Source: Sipunculus nudus (Eukaryota; Annelida; Sipuncula; Golfingiida; Sipunculidae). Taken from it: a DNA stretch of 64,000 nucleotides. The stretch lies in contig CM049322.1 in NCBI GenBank assembly GCA_026874595.1, positions 21,404,400-21,468,399 of the forward strand. Reading direction: 5' to 3'. Shown in pieces: positions 37,301-49,400 of the stretch; within the stretch, counting starts at the first letter, position 1; each line of letters starts with the position of its first letter. The translations under genes and the position numbers were made by a program. A model generated the notes under the pieces. The model searched no databases. It saw nothing but the letters and a program-made list of their open reading frames with translations, and was not told the DNA's origin.

Positions 37301-40300
37301 GGTCACCGCTCTGAGCTTCATGCCCTCGTGGCTGATTCGAAATTTACGCAAATTGCGGCCGACGGTTCGTCGGCCACCCTACATTTCCCTCCTGACTTTT
37401 ATAGGAAGAACCAAAATTTCGATGATCCTCCGTCAGCTAGGCACGTTCCGGCCCTCCCTAACGGTCGGTACCGTTACGGGGCTACAAATTGCCCTGTTCG
37501 TGCATTACGTTACTATCTTAAAGCTCCTCATTCTTTAAGGGGGGGGGCGCAAGAAGTTGTTTATTTCAACGAAAGTCACCACTTCAAACAAAGAAATTAG
37601 CCTTATCACCTTTAGTGCGTGGCTAAAAGCTACTATTGTCGCCGCCTATGATCCGGCTTCTCCATCAACCTTAGAGCAGCTTCACATCAAGGCTCATGAC
37701 ATTCGAGCCCTTTCTACATCGTTGGGCCATTTATCGGGGATTTCCCCAAATCAACTGGTCAAGAAAGGCTATTGGAAGTCGCCTTCAACCTTCACCCGCT
37801 TTTATCTCAAGGATGTCCAGTTACAAGCTTCTGGCCTTTATTCCTTGGGCCCTATGATTGCGGCGGGTGAGGTTCTACAGTTTTCCAGACCGTCCTCGCC
37901 TTCTATGTCTGTTCCGGAGGCGACGTCTTCGTCTGCTCCATCCCAGCAATGATGTTCTCCTCATTCCGTCGTTCCAGGTAGGTATCCCCTCCCCAAGGTT
38001 TATCTGTTATATTCTCATTAACACAGAAACAGCTCACACTTATGTTTACGTAATATACCCCCCCCCCCCCATGGTGAATGGGGGTTTTGTTAGTAAACTG
38101 TTGTGAGCTTTTCTGTATTACAAACAACGCTCCCTCCCAGTCCACTTCATTTCGCCTTCGAAAAATGTGATTACAGGAAACGGAAGTGTGACCTAGATAC
38201 ACGGGAACGAGGCGGGATGGGCGATAATAGGGCCAATAAGGGAACATTTTCGGTTGGCTTACTCTGGCGTAATCTTTAACAGAGAAAATTCTCATTAATA
38301 CAGAAACTTCACAACAGTTTACTAACAAAACCACCATTCACAGGAGGGAATGGGGGGGGGGGGTTCGAGTTATCATGAAACATTTGATATGTTTCATTTA
38401 AGAAACAGATAATTACTGTGCATTCACCTGTTCGTGTATGTTATCTATAAAAAGCGAAGCTGCAAAATGGCTGACATCTTAACGATCACGTGAATGTGTC
38501 AAAGGTCACGAAGTTTAGCAAGATTCCTACAAGATTTTGATTTTTATAACACGTATTATCTTCTTTTTTAACTAAAAAAATACTTTCTTCACGTTAACCT
38601 GTTCATGTGTGGTCTTTTGGAAAACGTCATCCTTCCGCCAAAGAACGTTTCTACTCAAAACCATTGCGAGTGCGATCCTACGCAGTGTGCATGGCTGGCT
38701 GCATACCGATCACGTGAATATGTCAAAGGTCATTAAGGTGAGAGGTCACATAAGGCCAGCGAAATACAGATTCATACTTCGAATTAACTATAAAAAACGA
38801 ATAGATACCGTTTTCCTTACGGATTTTATTATGAATTATAAAACATATTAACCGATTGACCGTACAGGTAATGCTGTCGTGTGACATACCGTGTTTATAG
38901 CGTATCCTGTGTTTATAATGCAACCTACCCGGTGATCGTTGTCCGGGGAGCACGTGTAGAATTAACGCATCAAACACACATTTAAGTTAGCATGTAATCA
39001 AGGAGCGAAACCATTTCAGCCGGTGGCTCGAATCATATCAAAGGCTAATTAGAAGTAAGAGTGGTCAGTGGTCCGTGCGGAAACCCGTCAAAGCTGTCGG
39101 GCGAGCAATATCAAAGGTTTATAATTAGCGCACCGGTCCCTGAGACCGTTGTCGCACATGAATATCCGGGATTGTCGTACATGATGGACGGATTTTACTA
39201 TACAATTACCTGATAAATACATTTATCAGATATTCATATAAACGGAGAATTTTATTAAAAAGACATAGAAAAAGGTTTTGGTTTTTCATAATTTAATACA
39301 ATTAAACGGGATATACAATTATACGATATACAATTAAGCAGGACCGACTGTATTCCAAATTTAGGGAAAGGCCATTCGCCCATATGGTGATTTCAACCCA
39401 AAATTGCTGTGTTGATATTTATTATCCATGGGAGAAACCCTACGATTTTGTAGGTTGTTTATATAATATTAGTATATACAGAGATGTTAGATGCGCAAAT
39501 TGTGAATGTGCATGCGCGAAAATTTGACTGAAACTAACCAGTATCTAATATTGCGTCGCTCAGGTAGAACCGAGTTCGGAGGAGCTGTTGAAATAATGCT
39601 CAGTATCTTAGTATAAAAGTTTTATGCCTCTATATCATTGTCCAATGCATGGCAGCGAAGGGAAGGACACTGCAATTATAATTAACGATCTCCGTCAAGG
39701 AGATTTTGCTCTCACCGGCGTTTCTTGCTGAATGATTTATTGTATGTTAATTTCTTGTGTGGGATAAGGGCCAGTTAAGACCCCTTCAGCATTTCAGTAT
39801 CGATGGCATAATGGGAATGAGTAAGGGTGTTTTAAGTTAGGCGGAGGTATACGCTCTATTGGCTGTCAAATCTCTGTAATTCTTACTATTCCTATTAGGT
39901 GGCAAAGCCAATCATGTGTGCCAATCAGGTAGAAAGCACACAACAATATGAATGCGGATAATTAGCTCAAATCATTTATATTGTCTCAGTCATTAACGCA
40001 TTGATGTTAATGAATTAAATGCCTTGTATATGACGGATGAATGCCAAATATTGTGGTTTCCCTTGTGGTATAGCGTACGGCGAATTATAATCTTCTGCGT
40101 TTATGCGGTATGCGGTATGCGGATTGCTGCAGAAGAGCGCGGTATGTGAAATGCGGTAAAACATCGCATTGATTATCTTGACGGGCGGTAATAACACTGC
40201 GACGTGGTCTGGTGATGTCAGAAACCGGCTATAACGCGCTATATGCATATGTCAGGTACATAGTAACCAGGACCCGTGGTCGCTATACCGCTTTTATGAT

Positions 40301-41361
40301 TAAGTTACCGGAGCGGAATAATGTACTAGTTATTTCTTTGTTTTCAAATAAGACATTATGACAGGTCAAGTCCTGTTGTATGCATATTGTATCCTAAGGG
40401 TGTAATATCAGTCAAAAAATGTTATTTATTTAATGATAATGCGTCAAAGATCTATTCTCTATACCTTCTTTCTCCGGCAAAGTGACATTTTCGAGCAGCT
40501 TCTATACACTGTAGCCATTCTAGATCTCCTTCCTTTTAACCGCTGCTGTGAATAGTAAGATTCTCTGGGTCTCACCACCAGGGCTCCTACAGTCAAATAC
40601 AAGTAATTGTAAGCAGACAAATGAGGGCGTTGTATCGCATTGTGTATCAAACTCCAACATTTATATCCTCAACACTCCTGACTCTTTGGTCTAATTCTAA
40701 CCCTGTGCCAGCCTTGATGTCGAGACCCCGAAAAAACTTGCTAAACAGGACTGCGGTTTAAAAAAAAGGGGGGGATCTGGAACGACTCCTGTGTACAGCC
40801 ACTGATAAGCTGTGTCAAACACGACATAGTAATCCCCATTAGTCCACGCCCTCAATGTGGTGTAGAGATTGGTTTATCCGGTAATCTGGGGCACAAGGTG
40901 ATCGCCACCCTTACGATACTGGCAGAAAAGAACATTGAAGCTGTTATATGTATTATAAATCTTGTCAAAAACATTTATCATTTTAGTTATGTTTATACAT
41001 TAAATTCATTCATGTGTCATGTGAAATATTGTTATTATAGATAAATGGTCTTTGAAATTTCATCTGTATTCCAGTTTTTTCCTTTTTTGTCATCATCCGG
41101 ATATCGGATAAATGATCAAATTTTCAGTTCTCAATTTTCATTATATATACAGGACTTAACTAAGGCTGATAATGATGATACGAGGAGGCTTCTAAATATC
41201 CCAAGTGGTAATGATTCAGAAAATGATGACGTCATAGTAGCTTATGAGCTTGCTGAGTTGGAAACTCTAATGACGGGGTTCAAGAACAATATGGGTATGA
41301 TTTTTCTTTATTTCTGTCTCTCCATGCTCTATATATATATATACACATATATATACATATT

Positions 41362-41420
<59 letters not shown>

Positions 41421-41826
41421 TGTGGTTGCCTTTGTATTAGCGAGTTAAAATTTCGCGATTTTCACGCTTCTATTGTTTCGCGAGGGTACAATTTTCGCAA
41501 GCACGTAATATATATATCATAACCGAAACAGAGCATATCAACTACTATATGGATTTCTGATAATATATAATATGTATCGTAACGATTGTACGAGGACCCA
41601 CATGCATATTGAACATGTAGAAATTACTCTTCATCATTGTCAGATGACTGGAAAAATTTCCTTTCGAATTGTCTCAGACGAAGGAGCTTTTTATTCACGA
41701 GTTTTCATTTTCGCAATAATTTCCTTTTCACGAATATCGCAAATTTGGAATTCTCAAGATCAAAAAGGCAAGCACAGTGTATGTTTTTTTATCCGTATTC
41801 TTTAATTGCGGATTTTCTACCTCTCG

Positions 41827-41912
<86 letters not shown>

Positions 41913-42031
41913 TATATATACATATGTTATTGGATTTGTGCGGTTATCTTTCGCGAAAATAAGTTTCGAGGGGGTTCAGTTTTCGTAGTGTCTCGATTTA
42001 TATATATATAATTTTATATATATATATATAA

Positions 42032-42066
<35 letters not shown>

Positions 42067-42182
42067 GGACGAGAAATCCAAGGAAAATCGTGATATTTTT
42101 TTATAAGTTCTTTCGTAGTAACAGGTCAGTTACAGCTACAATATCTGGTTCTCTCTCATCTCCTTCTGTCTTTGTTTCTCTG

Positions 42183-42216
<34 letters not shown>

Positions 42217-42620
42217 ACTCGTGAAACAGCTTGCTGTTTCAATCATACACATTGCGATCATTGTAACAATTTAGTGGACGAGCGAATAATATATTTCAAC
42301 AGTTTTCATTTTTTCGCTGTAGCTCCCTTCAGCGGCGTTGGTGACCGTGAGATACGGAAAAATCTCAATGAAATGTTGTACGACTTTCATCATCCAATGA
42401 CGGACAGGTACAACAACGAATACACTCACTTCTCAAGGTACGTGTTTACATATACAAACTTCAAAATTACGTCCACCAACGGGACCTAGATAAAGTGTTC
42501 GCATTTACGAGGTGGTCGTTTAAGCGAGGTCTCATATGAAGTAAAAAACGGAATTAGGACTGTAAAAAGTAGTTATTTTGAGGTGCTCAATAAACTTAGG
42601 TGGTCGTTAGGCTGAATTTG

Positions 42621-42688
<68 letters not shown>

Positions 42689-42937
42689 ATCATGCGACCA
42701 TGCAGGGGAGCATTAATAATGTATCATGAACAGTTAGTTTTACTTCATGTACTACAGAACTATTTCATGAGTACAGCTGACTAGCCCGCTCACTCTTTAG
42801 GTATTATAAAAGTTAGTTTTACTTCATGTACTACAGAGCTGTTTCATGAGTACGGCTGAAGAGTGAGCCGGCTAGTCAGCTGTACTCATGAAACAGTTCT
42901 GTAGTACATGAAGTAAAACTAACAGTTTATGATACAT

Positions 42938-42968
<31 letters not shown>

Positions 42969-43623
42969 TTATTTATTTGTGATGTGTGTGTGTGATATGT
43001 ATGTGTTTAACGTTCCGATAATACAGTAAATCTATCTATTTGTCCAATGTATCGACGTAAATACATCTCTCCCTCCTATTTTTTGTTGATATTTGTTATG
43101 TATGAACAGGACTTTATGTTAACCTATATTAGGCGATTCGTATTCAGCCTATAATTTTCTGTTTCCAAATTTGTTTGGGTCGAAAAATCCTCCTTTGTGA
43201 TAAACATGTGAGGTTTCACTGCAGTAGTATTCATATCTACACAGAGTGTGTCGCCATCTGCTGGAGAAGGAGCATATCCAAACTCGGGTCCGCAGAACCA
43301 CCGGTCATCTCCCGAAACTGTTGATTGACATGGAGCAGGCCTGTAAGAATTTTCTGGAACAGCCCTCCGAGGAAAACCTAGAGAGGTAATTGTGTCATTA
43401 ACGTAAAGATAAATACTACCACAGACGTTCCGATATCATACGGAACTGTTATTAGATAAACACAGCCAGAATACTTATGGTGAAACATAAAATTCGATAT
43501 TATTTGAAATAATGTAGAAAAGGGATACTAATAATTCCTAATTTGCTACTATAAACAGAATTGAACATAAAGAATTTACGAACGCTAAAGTCATATTATA
43601 TATTATATGCTTGTGAATAATGA

Positions 43624-43686
<63 letters not shown>

Positions 43687-44792
43687 GGATAGTGCGTCGT
43701 GTGTACGTGACCGCGCGTGATCCCATTAGAACTACCTGGAACTGTTCCCCAATCTGAATAAATGCAGGTGGTTATAATCCGGATAACTATATATGGTTTT
43801 AATCCGAATATATTTACAACCCGATGATAGTGCAATATAGCGGACACCATTTTGTTTTAATCATTTTATCGCTATTTAAACGAGATAGAAAAGGCTAGTT
43901 CCAAAGTACTTCCAGAGACAATCTCACGACAACAGACGCCATGCCAATAATTCTTTTACATGGAGATAAAATGAGTCGGTACCAGTCTAGACAACATTAA
44001 GCCACTAAACTACTGTCTAACCTGTCATTCATCGGAGATGTTCACTTCACCGTTCTTACATACATAGTTATCTGGAAGGAAAATAGAAAAATAAGATATA
44101 TAAGATGAAGACTCTTTACTATGTCCACAAACAAATGACCATATATATTACAATGTTTTTATTTATTTTAAATATTAAACATACATAAAAAACAAAGATA
44201 AATAGGGCAAGTCTTCACGTGATCCAGTCAGTTCTTTAGTTTAACATGGCATATGTGTACATTACTGTGAATTCATGACATCGTTTTGGGAACTCTTTGA
44301 TACGATGTAAGTTTTTTTTTCGTTGTCAGCAACTACCGTTTTCGAAAGATTGTTACAAAAAAAAATTTATAATTAACTTACAGAAATATGATATCAGTGG
44401 ATGCGCAGGATCGTATACTTTAACGTGCAAATTTTTATTGATATCTGGTCATGCTTTTTGGTGAGACAGAAATAGGGGTCGCTATATTGCAAAATCACCT
44501 TTAATCCGGATAAATGCATGTGGCTATTATCCGGATCGCAATCGGAGGCAACTGGACAGCAGCGTGGCTGGTGTTAACAGTATTTATTGCAAAATAGCAA
44601 GAGGGTCTGAAAACAGGGTACAACCCTATATTAATTATTCGCCTCATAGACAAATATTTATTTCACATAATAAAATAAACAAGGATAGAAAAGTTATAAA
44701 TACATGCTTGTTTCACCTTCTTCACACGTACAGTTATAATACCATGCATTTTCCATCTTTCATAAAGGATATGCGCGTAATATATAAATATA

Positions 44793-44844
<52 letters not shown>

Positions 44845-46255
44845 GCTATGGAAACATAGCTGAATAGTGTCTTATAAACATGACTATCATCCATTAATAT
44901 AAGAATACTCAACAAACTTATGATTCCAGGGTTGAAGACCTGGACGCTGAAATGTTACAAGAAGTCATCTGTCTGGAACGTGGAAAGACAGTGGGAGTAC
45001 AACGTAACTGCCGCAGTCAGCTACGTGAAGCTCGTAGTGTGTTTGAAGGCGAGGCGTCAAAAACAGCCATAGATGAAGGTCTGCCATCAGATGAAGAAAT
45101 TGACGGATTCAACGAAGAGGTGTTGAGCTATTGCCCGGAAAAGCATAACTATGGTATTATAAGAAAACTGTTGTTTAACATGCAAATATACACATTACGA
45201 TATCCTTTAAAAAAATATCGAAAACTAGACATATCCATTCTCACGAATGCAGGCCTCCGTCATGCGGGCGGTACATAACATCAGGTACTCCGCAACGCAT
45301 GTTTTAATTCATTCACGTATTGGCCGATATTCCCAGGTTCATTAATTGCTATATGTGTTTCATAACAAGTGTTTGCGTTTGCTTATTTGACCCATATTCC
45401 CATGTGACTCCATATGTGACTGCCCATTTGTGAATAATCCCAGAAACCTTCCTCGATCCTTGATCAGTAGTCGGAACCAAACCAAAATCGAATCAATTCT
45501 TCTTTGCCCTTTCCCAAAGTGCACTTAATATCGTATGGAATTACGCAAGGAGGGCATGCGTTCATACTCATTCGCATGTGTGTCGAAGTGTGTATTTGTG
45601 TTTGTTCACAACGTCACTCACGCAATCATGAAGGGAATCTCAAGAATATCCATGGCATTTAGGGAATGGGCAAAAAAAGGATCGGTTAGACTTTAGTGTG
45701 GATCAGGCACATGATGCGGATTTATGAACATCATCGAGGAAAATTCATGAATGTAGAGTCACTTATGCACGAATTAACCTTGGAATAATGGCCGAATAAA
45801 GTGAATGCAAACACTGGTTAGGAAGCCCCCCCCCCCCATAGATGTAGGGGCTTGCATTCCTTTGAATCGATTTTACTGTTTTTCCTTTTTATTGATATGC
45901 AGGAAGAATATTATAGCTTTGCAACGGATAACTTCTTAATTAATTGTATAGTTGATGGTGCTACTGTCTTTTCCTAGACCACTCGAGGATGCGGCGTTCC
46001 GCCTCCCCGGGCGCCATGTTCTCCGCGGACATGCTAGAATATATGGACTGCATCTGTGACAACAAGACGAACTGTGGACACCTGGCCTTCAAAGTTGGAA
46101 AGAGCTTCAGAGCAGATATAGGTAAGGAACCATTGGATTTTTACTCTACATAATAACTTTGTGACAGTTAGAGCAATGGGCGTGAATGTTCCGTTTCAAT
46201 TGTTGCACTGTTAATCGATGATTTGTGCATGGTCCGTTAAAAGCGTTAGTCCTCT

Positions 46256-46329
<74 letters not shown>

Positions 46330-46396
46330 AATGTGTGTCGGAGAGGCTGACTGAAACAAGAAGGCAATTGGCGCACACAGACGGACACAAACTCCT

Positions 46397-46427
<31 letters not shown>

Positions 46428-49400
46428 ACACACACACACATATATACGAATATTATAATACTGTAGGTTTTTAATATGGCGAGATCATGAAAATGATATC
46501 TCTGAGAAACCCTTAAAATTTGGCAATCGCGAATATTTATTATCGCAAATATGAACATAAACAATATTATTTCAGTTAACATCGATTTTTACATAATTGA
46601 TTGTCGGAGAGATTGACTGATATAAGAAAGGCAATTGACGCAAACAGATGGACATCTCTCAAAGCTGTGTATTATTGTATTTCAGCTGAACCTATGGCTT
46701 CACAGATAGATGAAGGTTTAGAAGAAGGCAACGCATTGGAAAAACAAGCCGCAGAAGATCTTAAAGAAGCACAAACACATTTCGTAGCTCCTGGGAACAA
46801 AACATACGAGCAAGCTTTAAAAGAAACTGAACATTTGGTCAATGTCAACAGAAGAAAGAAACGAGCCTTCAACAGGCCGGACGTTGTTAAACTCCCTCTT
46901 GGGGAACTTGCAAAAGGAATAGGATGTGCAATTGTCATCCACAAAGACAGACCCATACAGGTGTTCGCGTGTACATTTAAAAAGGTCTTAAAAATTGAAC
47001 TCAAACTAATTTGGACTAATGTTTTGCCGAGAATTGAGCTCAATATTAAAGCTTGCGTTCCAGTCGTCAGTGACATAGTAGATTTCATCACCAAATACGT
47101 GAAGCCGCTTGGCACGTTTTTGAAACAGTTTGACATAGAGGGCGGATGTCTGTTAATTGCTAGAGCCTACATAGACTTCTACAAAGGAATTTTTGAGATT
47201 ATTTCAAATGTTCCTCAGCAGTACCTTTTGTTGTTTCGTGCAAAACTGCGCAGCAGTCTGTTGATACGCTTTGATACAAGCCGCCCAACAGACAACCCAG
47301 AAGAACGTAACCGTCTGAATATACATGGCGGTCGGACTTACATTAAACTCCAGTCAACATTCAGGATAGAAGCCTTTGAGGTTTGGAAGCTCTTAGCAGG
47401 AAGCTGGGCATGTATATTCTGCCATACGTTGATTGACAAATCGTTTCCTCTCGGAGAAGACAAGAGACCCCTTGGTGAAGAAGGTGCACCGTTGCCACCC
47501 GGTGAGTTATTAATAAAACCTACAATTGAATTAAAAGCTTCACGGATTCTGAAGTCTTTAAGTAAAAGAAGACGTTGCTTCCATGTATATTGTTAAATCT
47601 TTACTAGGTTCTTAAATGAGGTCAGACAAAACTATATGTTATTATATATTGTGTGTTTGAGATAATTTATCTTTCACAAAAAAATACTATATAGACCAGG
47701 TCTTAGACAGTTCAATACTGTAGTGGCTGAAGCATGGTGATTGAGCAAAGAGGAACACACAATTCAAACGTCACACCACTGGATTAATGATTATATACTT
47801 CCTTTGTGAAAAAGCTCTTCTTTCTCAGGGGAAATACGATAAATTATTAAGCGAAAAAAAAAATAAAGCTTTCACCAGCGTCAGAGGCAGGGGAGTTCTC
47901 AGTAAAATATTTTGGTTCTTCCTATCCTTTTTTTCCGTGCTAAGAACATATTTATCGGTTTTAATTTCATCCGTCTCTCCGTTTTACCGTCCCACAAGCA
48001 TCTTTTTCCATCCGTCTGTCTGTTGTATGAGCATTTATTTTAATACGATTGACCGTGCTAAGAACATTTTATTTTATCGGTCTTTTTGTGCTGAGAGCAT
48101 CTGCCCATAGTTATTTCCCTGCAAACAACATTTTTCCATCCATTATTACTGTGCTGAGATAATTAATGCCCCGCTTGACAAGCGGTGCCCTATAGCGATC
48201 ACCTTGTCAATCCGTCTTTCCGTACTTCCGTCCTTCCGTACTTCTGTCCTTCCGTCAGTGACACTTTCTTTCGCGCGGGCGATAACTCAACAACAACATA
48301 CTTCAGCTTTCCCAATTTAAAAGGGATGATTGATACATACCAGCGCTTAAGACCTAATAAATTACAGACTTGTCGAAATTCCAATATGGCCGCCACAGCC
48401 CAATCGCTTATTTTCTTTCACGCACGATAACTCAACAACACTATAGTTCAGTTTTCCCAAATTCACAGGGATGATAGGTACCTTTGAGGATACTTTCTAT
48501 ATAGAATAACAGGTCTGTCCAAATTACAATATGGCTGCCAGAGCACAAAGGGAGATTTTCTTTGGCACCCAATATCTCAACAAGAACATACTTGATCTTT
48601 ATCATTTTCTCAGGGATCACTGGTGCCTATGCGGACTCAATTCCTATCGAATAACAGACCGGTCGGAATTCCAATATGGCTCTGTTACAATACCTTATAT
48701 AAACAGATCACGTATGCGTGATGAACACAATTTTGTAATGGAGATAAAAACAAATCAGATTCTGTAACACTAGGCAGCGTGAAATGTCTAGCGGAATGAA
48801 TAAAGAAGTCAGTGTTTTTTTGTTAAAAATAACTATAATATATTCTTAAAACAACCCTAACCTAACAATACGCTAAATCAATACAATTATACAGTAAAAC
48901 AGCGGTTGAACAACAAGTCAATACAATCACATAGAAAAACAATGCATACAGTATCTGAATACCAACACCGTCACCACGATAAGTCCTTTAAATGTAAACT
49001 CTCGGAGTATGACAGTCCACTATAAAGCTCTTGCAACAACCGAGAAAGTAAACTGAAGTCCAAATGCATAAAAACCAGGAGAAAGTCTTTGAAATGTATA
49101 ATTGCCGCATTCGTCGGATAAGGTCCTAGAATCTGACACACGCTTCTGTGTCCGCTGGAATCTTCTCTGCTCTCTGCCCTTCTGTTCTAAAACACAGCCC
49201 CTTTATATACCGTCACACCCCAAGCCGAGAATTTTCCACTTCTCGAACAGCCCATAAGATCTTGCACAACACTCGTTTCAAGAATTATCGAGAAGAACAT
49301 AGCCGTGTGTATCCTACACACCAGGGTTATCCCCTGACCCACGACCAGGCATGAAAACCACTAGCCAGCACGACAACGAGAGTTCAACCATTAAAAAGAG

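Larger units (their letters stand above)
32730..38363 (+). mobile_element. DIRS-type tyrosine-recombinase retrotransposon, 5.6 kb, degenerate
   Basis: Gag-like, reverse transcriptase, RNase H and tyrosine recombinase regions appear in the order known for DIRS elements, all on the + strand. Terminal inverted repeats lie at about 32745-32903 and 38161-38322. An internal complementary region at about 38010-38120 carries the complement of both outer ends, which is diagnostic of DIRS. The coding regions are broken by several frameshifts and the reverse-transcriptase active site is altered. GC content is clearly higher than in the surrounding AT-rich intron. No target-site duplication is expected or seen. 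It inserts into a pogo-like element, in the same orientation as the host gene. Confidence 0.92.
32339..39350. mobile_element. Pogo/Tigger-like DNA transposon, split by a DIRS element
   Basis: The left end CAGTCGGTCC...TTTAATTG (32339) and right end CAATTAAGCAGGACCGACTG (to 39350) are inverted repeats, each bordered by TA (32337-32338, 39351-39352). Removing the DIRS copy leaves about 1.4 kb with no transposase. Inside, a unit containing CGATCACGTGAATATGTCAA recurs at about 32677 (as CGATCGCGTGAATATCTCAA), 38482 and 38706, so the element carries internal repeats and the DIRS landed in the first of them. Confidence 0.75.

Noticed and set aside
46672-47100. Minus-strand frame opposite exon 7
   Set aside because: Shadow of the plus-strand exon, which has matching splice sites and phase.
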